This document shows, in pieces, positions 9,513 through 19,406 of a stretch of DNA of 64,000 bases; the stretch's first letter is position 1, and the number at the start of each line of letters is the position of its first letter. The stretch comes from Plantago ovata. Taxonomy: Eukaryota > Streptophyta > Magnoliopsida > Lamiales > Plantaginaceae. The position numbers were made by a program, and so were the translations under genes. The DNA is taken from contig CM051457.1 of the NCBI GenBank assembly GCA_028274465.1, positions 66,872,496 to 66,936,495 of the forward strand, read 5' to 3'. The notes below the pieces were generated by a model. It worked only from the letters and a program-made list of their open reading frames with translations, ran no database searches and had not been told where the DNA came from.

Positions 9513-9637
9513 ACACTATCTGTAACAAACTAGGAAAGGAGTATCAGATAGAGATTAAATAGGAAAACTAAAAACTACTAGAACTAGGAACTGAATGCTG
9601 AAAATATAAACAAATTAAACAGAAAAAAGGAGTATAG

Positions 9638-9655
9638 TCCCCGGCAACGGCGCCA
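9638..9655 (-). other. E2 primer binding site (tRNA-Asp)
   Basis: In element sense TGGCGCCGTTGCCGGGGA lies three bases inside the 5' LTR. It is a perfect complement of the plant tRNA-Asp 3' end. Confidence 0.93.
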
Positions 9656-9658
9656 ATT

Positions 9659-10920
9659 TGATGAACGTAGGATTGTCGAGTTCCAACTTAACAAATAAAT
9701 TTGTATTTAGCCAAAGGCAATTCACAACTACAACGAAAACCGTAGTGTAGAAGTAGAATAGCCTCGAGTGTCGATCTCTAAGGACTATAACTAGCTTTAT
9801 CTATTCTAACTTGAGAATATAAAACAGCAGACGACTTAGCAAAGGTTTTTCTTAACAGATAATGGAGATTGGTGATAGTATGGTCATTCAAAGCATAACG
9901 GGTTAATAATCATGCATAAATTCCTCGGTCTTGCATGGAGATCTTTGATCAATGAAATGTCCAAATGTAATTATTCAACACTACGAAGATAAAGATTTAG
10001 ATAGGTCAAAGACCAACGAATTGTCCAATTGTGTTCAGTAATTATTCAACAATACGAAGATAGAGATTTAGATAGATCAAAGAAATAAAGCAATAACACA
10101 GAGTATAATGCGTGATATAGCCATTAGCATAATTATCAACCCTTCGCTAAGAAATCACATACTATCACCAACGAGAAGTTTAGCTATTCATAGTTTTCAT
10201 GCAATCAACAGAAATCATACCACGAATGAATGAAAACATGATGAAAGATATATAAAAATAAGTAGGAAAACTGTAAGATACAATGTTACCGAAGGTTGTC
10301 AATCTCCGAAGAATCGCGATCTTACAAGATCCAAACTGCTAAGAAAAAGTATCTCCTAAGCTAAGAACCCCCAGAACAGGCTCTGGGGAATTCCTACCTA
10401 AAACTACAGAGAAGGTGAGAGAAAAGGTCTGGAAAAGTATGAAAAACGGAGAAAAACTGAGCAACTATATATATGCTTCGAATTGTGTGGGGCGAAGGGC
10501 CCCACACACCGGGCGATTCGCCTGGTGTGGGGCGATTCGCCCCACATCCCGGGCGATTCTCCCGGGAGTAATTTTCGGCCAGATACGCGTTTTCGACGCG
10601 TTTTTAGATTTTTTCCCCTTTTCGGACTCAGTTTATGACTTCAAGTGGCCTTCTAGCCTCCAGATTCGACCCCTAGACTTCAAATCCTATCCGGAATCTT
10701 TCAGATACTCCAAATAGGCTTCTGGAACACCAATTCATTGCCTACTTCAATATAATTGCCCGGAAAACCTCGTTTTTCAACCAAAACCTGTAAAATAAAA
10801 ACTAAAGGGAAACGTGACACTATTCTAATAAAATGCACTAAAATATAGCTAAATTAACATAGATGATAGCTAAAATTGGTGAAAAAGACTCAAATGAAAG
10901 TGTAAAATACACATTCATCA
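9659..10920 (-). repeat. E2 5' LTR
   Basis: 1262 bp, starting TGATGA and ending TCATCA on the plus strand. It contains four GC-palindrome units and a TATA box, and is directly repeated at 2117-3360. Confidence 0.95.
10466..10564 (-). promoter_or_regulatory. E2 5' LTR core promoter: TATA box plus four GC palindromes
   Basis: In element sense, palindromic 15-mers at 10550-10564, 10529-10543, 10510-10524 and 10489-10503 (pitch 21, 19, 21 bp) are followed after about 15 bp by TATATATA (10466-10474). The unit at 10529 is the perfect GGGGCGATTCGCCCC. Transcription would start about 30 bp downstream (inference). Confidence 0.75.
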
Positions 10921-10925
10921 AAGAC

Positions 10926-11584
10926 CAAAGCGTGAAACGTCCCGAAGGAATAATTGAGGATGTCCTCGTAAAGGTAGACAAACTAATAATTCCTGCAGAT
11001 TTGTAGTGATGAAGTCAGCCGAGGAAGGAAAGAGCCATGTCCGCGAACACGTGGTACTGCTTGGAAGACCATTCATGGCCACTACCAACACATGCCTTGA
11101 ACTAAAAGGCAAGAAAATCACCATGGAGGTAATGGGTGAGAAAATTTAATTGGTAGGATGTAGCATAGTTGATAAAGAGGTTATAGAAGAATTAAAATTT
11201 TTTGATTGCTATGATTCTGTGATTTCTGAATTTCACCATTGCCATGATCATATTGAACCTCTTGAAGAGGCACTAACCATGCAGGTGGAGACTTGTTACA
11301 TGTCTGAGGAAGCAAGAGAACTAGTCGAGATAATGGATGGCACACCCGAAATCCCATTCGGAGAAGAGGTCCTTGAACCCATAAAAGAAGAAGAGGGAGA
11401 TAACCGACTTCCAGAAGAGCCTAGCTTAGAACTGAAACCCCTTCCTGGGCACCTTAAGTATGTTTACTTAGGAGAAAATGAGAAAAAGCCTGTAATAATT
11501 TCCTCACACCTATCTAGCATAGAAGAAGGTAGGCTAGTCCAAGTCCTTAATGAAAAATTCTGCATCTATAGGATGGGGAATTAG
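10926..11584 (+). pseudogene. E1 protease C-terminal half and protease-RT linker
   Basis: After the duplicated AAGAC the E1 protease resumes in frame with the part at 1817-2116 and ends with LLGRPFMATTNT and a stop near 11148. A one-base gap later the linker reads MVGCSIVDKEVIEELKFFDC and then acidic segments up to LPGHLKYVYLGENEKKPVII. That last motif typically sits just before the gypsy RT. The frame is lost at about 11575. It is joined functionally to the RT downstream. Confidence 0.8.
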
Positions 11585-13008
11585 CGACATTAAGGGGATA
11601 AGCCCTACATGGTGTGTGCACAATATCACTCTAGAACAGGATGCCAAACCCGTTAGGCAACCTCAGCGTAGGATAAACCCAGCCATGCAAGAATTTGTGA
11701 AGAAGGAGGTGATTAAGTTGCTAGATGCCGATATGATCTATCCCATTCCTGATAGTAGGTGGGAGAGCCCCGTACATGTTGTGCCTAAGAAATCGGGGAT
11801 TATAGTGGAAGAGAATGAGAAGGCAGAGCTAGTGCCAGTGAGGAAACCACAGGGTGGCGGATGTGCATTGACTATAGGAGATTAAATGCCACCACAAAGA
11901 AGGACCACTTCCCTCTCCCTTTTATTGATGACATGTAAACCGCCTTGCGGAGCGGCAATTTTATTGTTTCCTTGATGGCTTCTCAGGTTTCTATCAAATT
12001 CCGATTGCACCAGAGGATCAGGAGAAGACGACATTCACTTGCCCTTTCGAAATATTTGTCTACAGGAGAATGCCATTTGGGCTATGTAACGCCCCCGCCA
12101 CTTTTCAAAGGTGCATGCTTTCTGTTTTTTCTGATATGGTGACTAAGTTTGTTGAGGTTTTCATGGATGAATTTTCCCTCTTTGGTGACTCTTTTGATGA
12201 ATGCTTGCATAGATTAGACCTTATTCTCAAAAGGTGTATTGAATGCAATTTAACTCTAAGTTGGGAAAAAAGTCATTACATGGTTAGGGAAGGCATTGTT
12301 CTAGGACATGCGGTCTCCGAAAGGGGCATCGAAGTAGATAAGGCTAAGATAGAAATAATTGAGAAACTTCCCCCACCCACTTGTGTCAAAGAACTTCAGT
12401 CTTTTCTTGTTCATGTAGGATTCCATAGGAGGTTTATCAAAGATTTTTTGAAAATTGCAAAACCATTAAGCAATTTGCTTGCAAAAGATGTGATTTTCCA
12501 CTTTTCTAAAGATTTCTTAGAAGCCTTTAACACACTCAAGGCCAGATTAATCACTGCTCCTATAGTGGTGCCACCTAATTGGAAATTTCCTTTCGAGATA
12601 ATATGTGATGCCTCAAATTTTGCTATGGGGGCATTCTTGTGCCAGAAAATAGATAAACAGTATCGTGTGATTTACTATGTTAGTAAGACCCTAGATTCAG
12701 CTCAAGTTAACTATACAACTATTGAAAAAGAATTTTTAGCTGTTGTCTTTGCTTTACAAAAGTTTAGGTCTTATTTGTTAGGACACCCTGTGAATGTCCA
12801 CACTGATCATGCTGCTTTAAGACACTTAATAGCTAAACAAGATTCTAAGCCAAGATTAATCCCTTGGGTCTTACTGTTACAAGACTTTGATTTGACTATA
12901 GTGGATAGGGCTGGTAAGGAAAATCACATAGCTGATCACTTGTCTAGAATTCCAAATATCACTGTAGATGAAATTCCTGTTAATGAGGATCTCCCCGATG
13001 ACACTTGA
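11550..13008 (+). pseudogene. pol: E1 reverse transcriptase and RNase H
   Basis: RT starts around KGISPTWCVHNITLE and shows QPQRRINPAMQEFVKKEVIKL and SRWESPVHVVPKK. Frames then shift near 11850 and 12000, with a stop near 11937. From 12070 the frame is open: [16 protein letters not shown], then the active-site strand FMDEFSLFG. Active RTs have FMDD, so the second catalytic Asp is Glu here. The thumb ([25 protein letters not shown]) and RNase H ([40 protein letters not shown]) follow and keep their acidic residues. Frame breaks and the Asp-to-Glu change argue that the copy is dead. Confidence 0.88.
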
Positions 13009-13303
13009 TGAGAGTCGATGAAGAGCCATGGTATGCTGATATTGTGAATTATTTGGTTACGGGCATTTGCCCAACTAACTACTCAGCCTCCGATAGGAGA
13101 GCACTCTCAAAACATTGCAGGTTTTACATATGGGATGATCCGAACCTTCTTAGAGAAGGAGCTGATGGAATCTTGAGGAGGTGTGTTCCACAGGGAGAAC
13201 AACGAAGTGTACTGAGTCATTGTCATGAGCTTTAGTGCGGCGGACACTACAGTGGGGATAAAACAGCCCGTAAGGTGTTAAAAGCAAGATTTTCTGGCCA
13301 TCC
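13005..13303 (+). pseudogene. E1 integrase N-terminal zinc-finger region, frameshifted
   Basis: The frame MMRVDEEPWYADIVNYLVTG reads through LSKHCRFYIWDDPNLLREG and RRCVPQGE to HCHEL and stops at 13233-13235. The HCH part is the beginning of the HHCC finger. A frameshifted [15 protein letters not shown] can be read next, so one or two small indels separate it from the core domain. Confidence 0.78.
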
Positions 13304-14323
13304 TTGCACCGAGATGCTAGAGAGTTTGTGAAGAACTGTGACCCGTGTCAGCGAGGGGGCAATATCGGCAAGAAGCAAGAAATGCCCCAGCAAGGGAACC
13401 TCGTAGTCGAACCTTTTGATGTATGGGGAATTGATTTTATGGGACCATTCCCATCGAGCTCGGGATATGAGTACATTCTAGTCGTAGTGGATTACGTCAC
13501 TAAGTGGGTGGAGGCAGTCCCCACTAGGAAGAATGATGCTTCGGTCGTCTTAAAATTCCTGAAGGATTTGATCTTCACCCGGTTCGGAATTCCTAGAACA
13601 ATTATCAGTGATGGAGGTTCCCACTTCGTCAACCGTTCCTTTGCCTCACTACTAAAGAAGTACGACGTTACTCATAATGTTGCTACACCATATCATCCAC
13701 AAACTTCTGGGCAAGTAGAGGTCATCAACCGGCAAATTAAGAAGATCCTTGAGCGTGTAGTGAAGCCTAGCAGGAAGGATTGGGCTGGAAAACTGAATGA
13801 TGCGCTTTGGGCATATAGAACCAGCTACAAAACAGTGATTGGCACCACACCGTACAGAGTAGTGTTTGGGAAAGCATGCCACCTTCCGGTTGAGCTCGAG
13901 CGCCGAGCTTATTGGGCAATAAAGGAGCTCAACCTTGATTTGGGAAAAGCTGGCAAAGAAAGGTTGATGCAGCTCGACGAGCTTGATGAACTACGCCTCG
14001 TTGCCTATGAGAACTCTAAGCTTTACAAGGAACGAACCAAGAAGTATCACGACCGTGGCATTGTGCGGAAAGAGCTGATCCCTGGCCAGAAAGCCTTAGT
14101 GTTCAACTCCCGACTTCGCTTATTTCCGGGGAAGCTCCGTACTCGATGGGATGGACCATACGAGATTGTCCAAGTTGCTCCCCATGGAGCTGTAGAACTC
14201 TTGGACCCGAAAACTGGAGACACCTTCAAGGTGAATGGGCAACGTGTTAAACCATACTTTGAGCTTCCTAGTGATCAAGTGGAGGTTGATCATCTCGACC
14301 TCACCACTCCCACCTTCACGTGA
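13304..14323 (+). CDS. int: E1 integrase core and C-terminal domains
   Basis: This is a 339-codon open segment. It begins with the end of the zinc finger ([11 protein letters not shown]). The core domain has the D-D-E triad: [23 protein letters not shown] and [11 protein letters not shown]. Then come [20 protein letters not shown] and [18 protein letters not shown], typical of gypsy integrases of this group. A C-terminal basic/SH3-like part ([25 protein letters not shown]) follows. It would insert the cDNA into host DNA. The catalytic residues look intact, but upstream breaks prevent normal expression. No chromodomain is seen, as expected for Athila. Confidence 0.9.
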   Translation: MHRDAREFVKNCDPCQRGGNIGKKQEMPQQGNLVVEPFDVWGIDFMGPFPSSSGYEYILVVVDYVTKWVEAVPTRKNDASVVLKFLKDLIFTRFGIPRTIISDGGSHFVNRSFASLLKKYDVTHNVATPYHPQTSGQVEVINRQIKKILERVVKPSRKDWAGKLNDALWAYRTSYKTVIGTTPYRVVFGKACHLPVELERRAYWAIKELNLDLGKAGKERLMQLDELDELRLVAYENSKLYKERTKKYHDRGIVRKELIPGQKALVFNSRLRLFPGKLRTRWDGPYEIVQVAPHGAVELLDPKTGDTFKVNGQRVKPYFELPSDQVEVDHLDLTTPTFT

Positions 14324-14460
14324 AGGTATGTAGCTTGTAATTTTTCTATTTTTTGAGTCTTTAGTAGTTTTCCTTTGTATTTAAGTGTGTTTTAGGTGAT
14401 AAAGTAGGTAAAAGGTTGATATTTTTCGTATCCGGACATAAAAACGGAGGACCCAGGAGT

Positions 14461-14705
14461 CTGCAGCTCCCGGGCGGATCGTGGTGCACCTTGGAGCAGC
14501 AGAACGCCTGGGCGGTTTCTGCCGCTCCCAGGCGGACCGCCCCACACCGGGGGCAGTGTGCCCGGGAAGGGCAGAACGCCCGGGCGTTCTGCCACTCCCA
14601 AGCGGACCGCCCCACACCCGGGGCGGTGCGCCCGGGAGTGGCAGAGGCCTAGGCGCCCCAGGCGGACCACCCCACACGGAGTGGTGCGCCTGAGGGCGCC
14701 AGTGA
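14461..14705 (+). repeat. GC-rich palindromic block after E1 integrase
   Basis: Units GGCGGACCGCC (14531-14541), AGCGGACCGCC (14601-14611) and GGCGGACCACC (14661-14671) each precede a CCACAC stretch and a GGGGCGGTGCGCCCGGG-like arm. The repeat pitch is about 60-70 bp. ORFs on both strands are by-products of GC richness. It sits where E2 has its internal promoter block, so it may be a relic of the same unit (inference). Confidence 0.75.
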
Positions 14706-15372
14706 CCCGGGTGCCCGGTTTTGACCCCGGACACCGAAAATCACCTCTGAATGCAACCGTATCAACCCCTTTACCCCTTTTATCACCCATTTTTGTTTCT
14801 CACGAGTTTGCTTGAGTAATACAGGTTGCAGGTATACAACTAGCTCTTACCTCATGTCCACTTTCGACGTTCGGGACGAATGACAAAGTTCAGGTTTGGC
14901 GGGGGGATTATCGCTGTGTATTTCTAACACTTATTTTGCTTATGATGACTCGTGAAAACCTTTGCATTGCACGTTTATTGCTTTCGTAGGATTTAACTTG
15001 CATTCATCCTTAGTATAGTTTTGCATGATTTTTGTGTGGAGTTTATTGCCAAATTTTTTGAAATTTTTTATTGTATAGACTAAGTGTTTATGACCATTGC
15101 CCATGCATTGCATCTCTATGGAATAGTTTGAGGTTTGTCTCTCTTGGCTTTTCATATTTGTATGTGCACTAGTTAAACTTGGTAGTCTCGACATCACTAT
15201 GTGGTGTTTTCTCTACTGCGGTTCGCGAAGGCCTTATAAATGTTGCATGTTAGAGTCTTTGGTTGTATTTCCGTGTAATTATGTACGTAAGAGGCAGCAA
15301 GTCTTCGCCTTGCTTATTGAGATTGCTAAATGCCTAGGAAGGAGGTAGAGTGAGGTGTGTGATCCTTTGTTG

Positions 15373-15516
15373 AAACCTATTCTAGCGAATAGGTTTGGGG
15401 AGGGGGTTACTATCATTATGACTTGTTTTTCGTCTTTGTGAGTCATGTTGAGTTTGTTTTTATTTTTTCTTGTGAGTTTGTGCTCCAACTTATTCTTTCG
15501 AATAGGTTTGGGGAGG
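15373..15516 (+). repeat. Pair of AACCTATTC hairpins with PPT-like tails
   Basis: At 15373-15396 a perfect 10-bp stem (AAACCTATTC / GAATAGGTTT) with a TAGC loop is followed by GGGGAGGGGG. At 15487-15509 a near-copy (one stem mismatch) is followed by TGGGGAGG. The tail GGTTTGGGGAG matches the core of the real PPT at 16226-16236. E2 has two equivalent modules. Confidence 0.8.
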
Positions 15517-15579
15517 TTGTTGTAGTGTCGTTGTTATTTCCTTTCATTGTACTTTCATTGTGCTACTGTTGGCTATATA

Positions 15580-15580
<1 letters not shown>

Positions 15581-15616
<36 letters not shown>
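15581..15616 (+). repeat. Poly(A) run of 36
   Basis: An uninterrupted A36 tract in the E1 3' region. E2 has an interrupted A-rich tract (T-rich on the plus strand, about 3970-4103) at the equivalent place. Confidence 0.95.
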
Positions 15617-15618
<2 letters not shown>

Positions 15619-16217
15619 CCCAAAAAAGCAAAAGAAGGGTCCAAGCATGCTAAAAGCAGTTTTAGCAGAGTGTTGCGTTATTTTTTTCCAGCTTTTGTAA
15701 TAGTTCGTAATCGAGTTGTATATTTTATCTTTTGTTTCGTGTCTTATGTTCTAGACCACCCTCGTCCTCCCATTCAGGAAGTGGTGAATAGTCTTTGCTT
15801 TGAGAGTTGGGTAGAATAGGGGAGTGTTGTCTATTAGGGAACCCTCCTTCGTTTGATGAGAGCCAGTATTGGTTCGACCTCTCTTGAGGGAAAGTCTCAA
15901 CTTGGTGAACAGTAGTAAACCCTCGGTTTCATAGGCACGGAGCAACCATTTGTATTCTAACATGTTTCATTGCGTTGTCACTGACCAGGTCCAGGTGGAG
16001 AATGTTACGAGAGACTCTTGTTTAACAAAGTGCATATGTGAATATGTATAGGTTCAATCGAGACATTCTTCAACCTACTTCCATGTTATGATTTGTATGG
16101 TCTTTGTTCATAAGCATTTGGTAGATTCAATCGATTATTTCTTCTTGTTTGGCATGAGACTCCTCTTTGTGTTGCATGTAGGTTGCATAGAGTCTAGCTA
16201 GTTGCTTGAGGACAAGC

Positions 16218-16238
16218 AAAGGTTCGGTTTGGGGAGTT
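16218..16238 (+). other. E1 polypurine tract
   Basis: AAAGGTTCGGTTTGGGGAGTT immediately precedes the 3' LTR start TGATGA at 16239. It is identical in core to the E2 tract. Confidence 0.9.
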
Positions 16239-17519
16239 TGATGACAGTGTTTTTTACACTATCATTTGAGTCTTTTTTCACCAATTTAGCTATCCTCTTG
16301 CATGCATTTTAGTGCATTTTGTTATAATAGTGTCACGTTTCCATTTCTTTTGTTATTTTCAGGTTTTAGGTGGAAATCGCGTTTTTGGATGTAATTCATG
16401 GCGAAACAATGATGTTTTGGTGCAACGAGATCACCCGTGGTGTGTCAAGGAGTACCGAGACGGGTTTCAAGGCCAAGAGAACAAGTATCGGAGCTCAAAA
16501 CCGTGCAAGGGGCCAAATTCGAGGGTCTAAAGGAGGAATTCCGCACGGGCCGCGTTCTGCCCGTGCGGGGCGCACCGCCACGTACGGGGCGGTGCGCCGC
16601 GGAGCTTCCGACAGCTCTATATATATATCCCAAAATCTGCGAATTTTCATATCTTTTTTCATATATTTCCAGACAAAAACCCTAGAGCTTGTTCTGGGGA
16701 TATTTTCTCTTAGAATCTTTGTAACTTAGTGATTTTGGAGCTAGAGGAGAGATTTGGACACCATTTTATCTCACCTTGCTAGATCTTTGTGAGGTTTAGC
16801 CATTCACCGGAGATTGACAACCTTTGGTGGTAACCTTGTATCTCACAATTCTGCTATTTATCTTTCAATTAAACATGTTTTCTTTCATTATTGTTTCGAT
16901 TATGATTGTTTATCGTGTTATTGATATGAGTAGCTAAGCATCTAGTTGGTGATAGTATGTGAATTTGTAGCTAGGGTTCGTATTATGCATGATTGAGTTT
17001 CTGAGTCTTTTACTTGATTAATTATCTTAATTCGATTCTTTGATCCGACTAAGCCATATATCTTCGTAGAAAAAGTGTTAGAAACACTAGGACAATTCAA
17101 GATCATCGATTCGATTATATATAATTTGCAAGTACTACTTGAACTAAGATTGACAACCTTAGCCAAGTATTAGTATAGATATGAAGCTTTCAAAATACAC
17201 GTCTACAAATCTGTCTTTGGTGTTTGTAAATCGAATTACTTTTTAGGCAGTACGAGTTGCACTTTCATGCATAATTAGAACTTGATGCTTAGAACGAGTA
17301 TACTATCACCAGCTCTCTCCATATATTGTTAAGTTAAGTTAGAGATAAATTTGTTTTCTGAAATTATATATAGTTATTCAGTTAAAGCTAGTTTAGTCCC
17401 TAGAGATCGACACTCGAGGTCATCTTACCTCTGCACTACGTGTTTTGTGTAGTTGTGAGTTTTTCTTTGGCTTAAAACAAATTTATTTGATTGTTCGAGT
17501 CTGACAATCTCGTTCATCA
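16239..17519 (+). repeat. E1 3' LTR
   Basis: 1281 bp with 6-bp terminal inverted ends TGATGA/TCATCA. The last 47 bases equal window bases 1-47. It is related to the E2 LTR (similar first 120 bases and similar end) but clearly diverged in the middle. Confidence 0.94.
16541..16628 (+). promoter_or_regulatory. E1 LTR core promoter: two GC hairpins and TATA box
   Basis: A 10-bp perfect stem CCGCACGGGC / GCCCGTGCGG (16541-16568) is followed by an 11-bp stem GGCGCACCGCC / GGCGGTGCGCC. TATATATATAT starts at 16618. The layout is the same as E2 but the palindromes are different. Confidence 0.72.
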
Positions 17520-17631
17520 ATAATTTACAAATCGACCCCACAGAAACCAAAATACAACAATAAAGTCCAAACAAATCCAAAACAAAGTCAATCGAGCCAA
17601 GGTCAGTCTCAACATGCTAATTAGGTCCAGT
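17520..17631. other. Unassigned 112-bp spacer between E1 and E3
   Basis: AT-rich sequence without an ORF or recognisable repeat. It may be host DNA or a remnant of an older element. ATAAT right after the E1 LTR would be its target duplication, and CCAGT before E3 the left copy of E3's duplication. Neither can be confirmed. Confidence 0.5.
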
Positions 17632-19150
17632 TGTTGGTCCCTTTAAACAACAAGAAAAGACTAGAGAGGGGGGGGTGAATAGTCTTTTCTAACTTTTCGT
17701 CGTTTAAAACTTTCTCAGCAAGTGCTTATTACTTTTCAGTAATGAGTTTGCTGGTACTTAACTTTCTCAGCAAGTACTTGTTACTTTTCAGTAACGAGTT
17801 TATTGGTACTTTAAAAACAGAGTGCGGAAGACTTTATACAATAAGTGCTTTTTAGAGAATGCTAGTTTCAGCAAGTGAGCAGAGTGTCAGTGTACAATAA
17901 GTGTAGCTTGCTGAAACTAAATGCGGTAAAGTAAATCACACAAACACTTTTATAGTGGTATCTGAGAGTGGCGAAATCTCTCAACTAATCCACTTTGTCT
18001 TTTGTAGGACTGAATCCACTAAGATAAGATATGAGGTTCCTTACAAATTCTATCACTAATGATTCTTCAGAAACCAAAGCACACTTGCTTCGTTTCCAAC
18101 CTAACTAGAGAACTGTAACCTTGTTCTCTACCAAACTTGGGACTTATAATCAGCAACACAATGCTTGATTAATTCCCCCTGAATTTCACGCCTGAAAAGG
18201 GTGTTTATCAGTTAGAGAGGTTTGTGATGAGATCACTTGAATATAACTTTTCAGCTATAACAAGTTATCTAAAGAAACACAATTTGTAATACTTTTCAGT
18301 AAGCAAGTTAAGTTGTTTTTGGTATCAAGACTTGTTCTTGTTCAAAAGAAAGAACACTTAACTAATTTCTTAGCCGTGAATGTTCTACTTCTTCACAAGT
18401 AGCTTTTGTTTCAAGCTTAAGTCTTGGAACTGATCAATAGGCAGTAAAGAGTAGAGAAGGATTTTGAGTGTTTAAAGCACAAGTGAGAGTTTGATCACGT
18501 TGTTGACACCCTTCTACTCTTTGCCAGATGACCTCTATTTATAGTGTCTCAAGGGAGTCGTTTGAATTTCAAATTCTAAGGCTTTGCATCTTAAGATGTC
18601 ACTATCTTGCTTTTGTACTTTCAGCAGCGTCCTTCATTTGTCTTCTAGTCTTCATGTTCTTCGCGTGACTACTTTGCATTTAATGTTCATTTGAATTAAT
18701 TTCAAATGTGAACGTTAGAGCCAAAATGCAAGTACTCTTCAGCAAGGAGGTCACATATGTCTTCAGCAAGTGATCAGTCTCAGTTTCAGCAAGCACAACC
18801 TACTTTGTCATATAGATTTTCACTTATGCGAGTTGTTGCTGAAAATCTCACTTTCTGAGCAACATGTGCCTTTGTAGATACCTTTCTCAGAATTCTTCTA
18901 AGTCTTCAGTCTTCGAATCTTCAAGTTTCTGAGCGGTTCTAGTGCTTCAATAGTTTATTTGTGAAAACAAAGTACATCATCAGCAAACGAAAGCACCTAA
19001 CTAGTACCTATACTAAGTCTTTCAGCAAACGTTTATCTTTTACAATGTCCTTAAAATTCTAAATTCCTATGGACCTTAAGAGTACTAGTTACTGGACTTT
19101 CCTTAATTTATCATGGTTAATTGCTCATCAAAATTACAAGTTTTCTAACA
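17632..19150 (-). repeat. E3 3' LTR
   Basis: 1519 bp with TG...CA ends. It is similar to the E7 LTRs (40563-42164, 53592-55191) and the E4 LTR. The TATA box reads TATAAATAG in element sense at 18535-18543. Repeated CAGCAAGTACTT / TTACTTTTCAGTAA dyads lie near 17700-17810. Confidence 0.9.
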
Positions 19151-19166
19151 AATTTCCCCCTTTTTG
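19151..19166 (-). other. E3 polypurine tract
   Basis: In element sense AAAAAGGGGGAAATT directly precedes TGTTAG, the LTR start. It matches the Sirevirus PPT style. Confidence 0.88.
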
Positions 19167-19406
19167 ATGTTAGCAATCCATGGCTAAATTAATTGTTACC
19201 CTTTTAGAGGTTTCTGATGTTGAATAAATCAGTTGATTAATGCAAACATACTTGAATAATAAAACAGTAAGCATAAATAGTTTGCATAATCAAAAACCAA
19301 TAAGAGTCAAAAAGTTCATTGCTGATAGTTATATTTCAGTAAGTTTACAAGAAAGCTCATAGATAACTAAAGTAACCAGCAAACAAAACAAAGCTTTTAC
19401 AAGGGA

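Larger units (their letters stand above)
2117..10920 (-). mobile_element. E2: Athila-lineage LTR element lacking RT and integrase, nested in E1 protease
   Basis: Two LTRs (2117-3360 and 9659-10920) flank, in minus orientation: PBS, gag, protease, a GC-palindromic regulatory block, a gene of the Athila ORF1 type, a 3' non-coding region and PPT. No RT, RNase H or integrase can be read, so it depends on other elements (inference). The LTRs end TGATGA/TCATCA, with the lower copy starting TA instead of TG. The flanks are CAGAC (2112-2116) and AAGAC (10921-10925), a 5-bp target duplication with one substitution. The E1 protease reading resumes across it. By eye the two LTRs differ at a few dozen positions or fewer plus one unit deletion, so the insertion is fairly recent. 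Confidence 0.92.
14706..16217 (+). other. E1 3' non-coding region, conserved with E2
   Basis: No gene is readable. From about 15080 many blocks match E2 (minus strand, about 3400-4530) in the same order, for example the stretches near 15228-15345 and 15828-15900. It contains two hairpin/PPT-like modules and a 36-A run. A downstream gene like that of E2 is absent. Confidence 0.75.
1..17519 (+). mobile_element. E1: Athila-like Ty3/gypsy LTR retrotransposon, 5' end outside window, interrupted by E2
   Basis: The order is LTR end, tRNA-Asp PBS, gag, protease, RT/RNase H, integrase, long 3' non-coding region, PPT and 3' LTR. This is the Ty3/gypsy order, with integrase after RNase H. The PBS type, the protease motif, the long post-integrase region and the TGATGA/TCATCA LTR ends point to the Athila/Tat group (family knowledge). 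The coding region is decayed by several frameshifts and stops. Without the 8.8-kb insertion E2 the visible part is about 8.7 kb. No downstream ORF1/env-like gene can be read after integrase. The target-site duplication cannot be checked because the left end lies outside the window. Confidence 0.93.

Noticed and set aside
14361..14815. Overlapping GC-rich frames on both strands after E1 integrase
   Set aside because: Same reason: GC-rich repeats without start context or homology.
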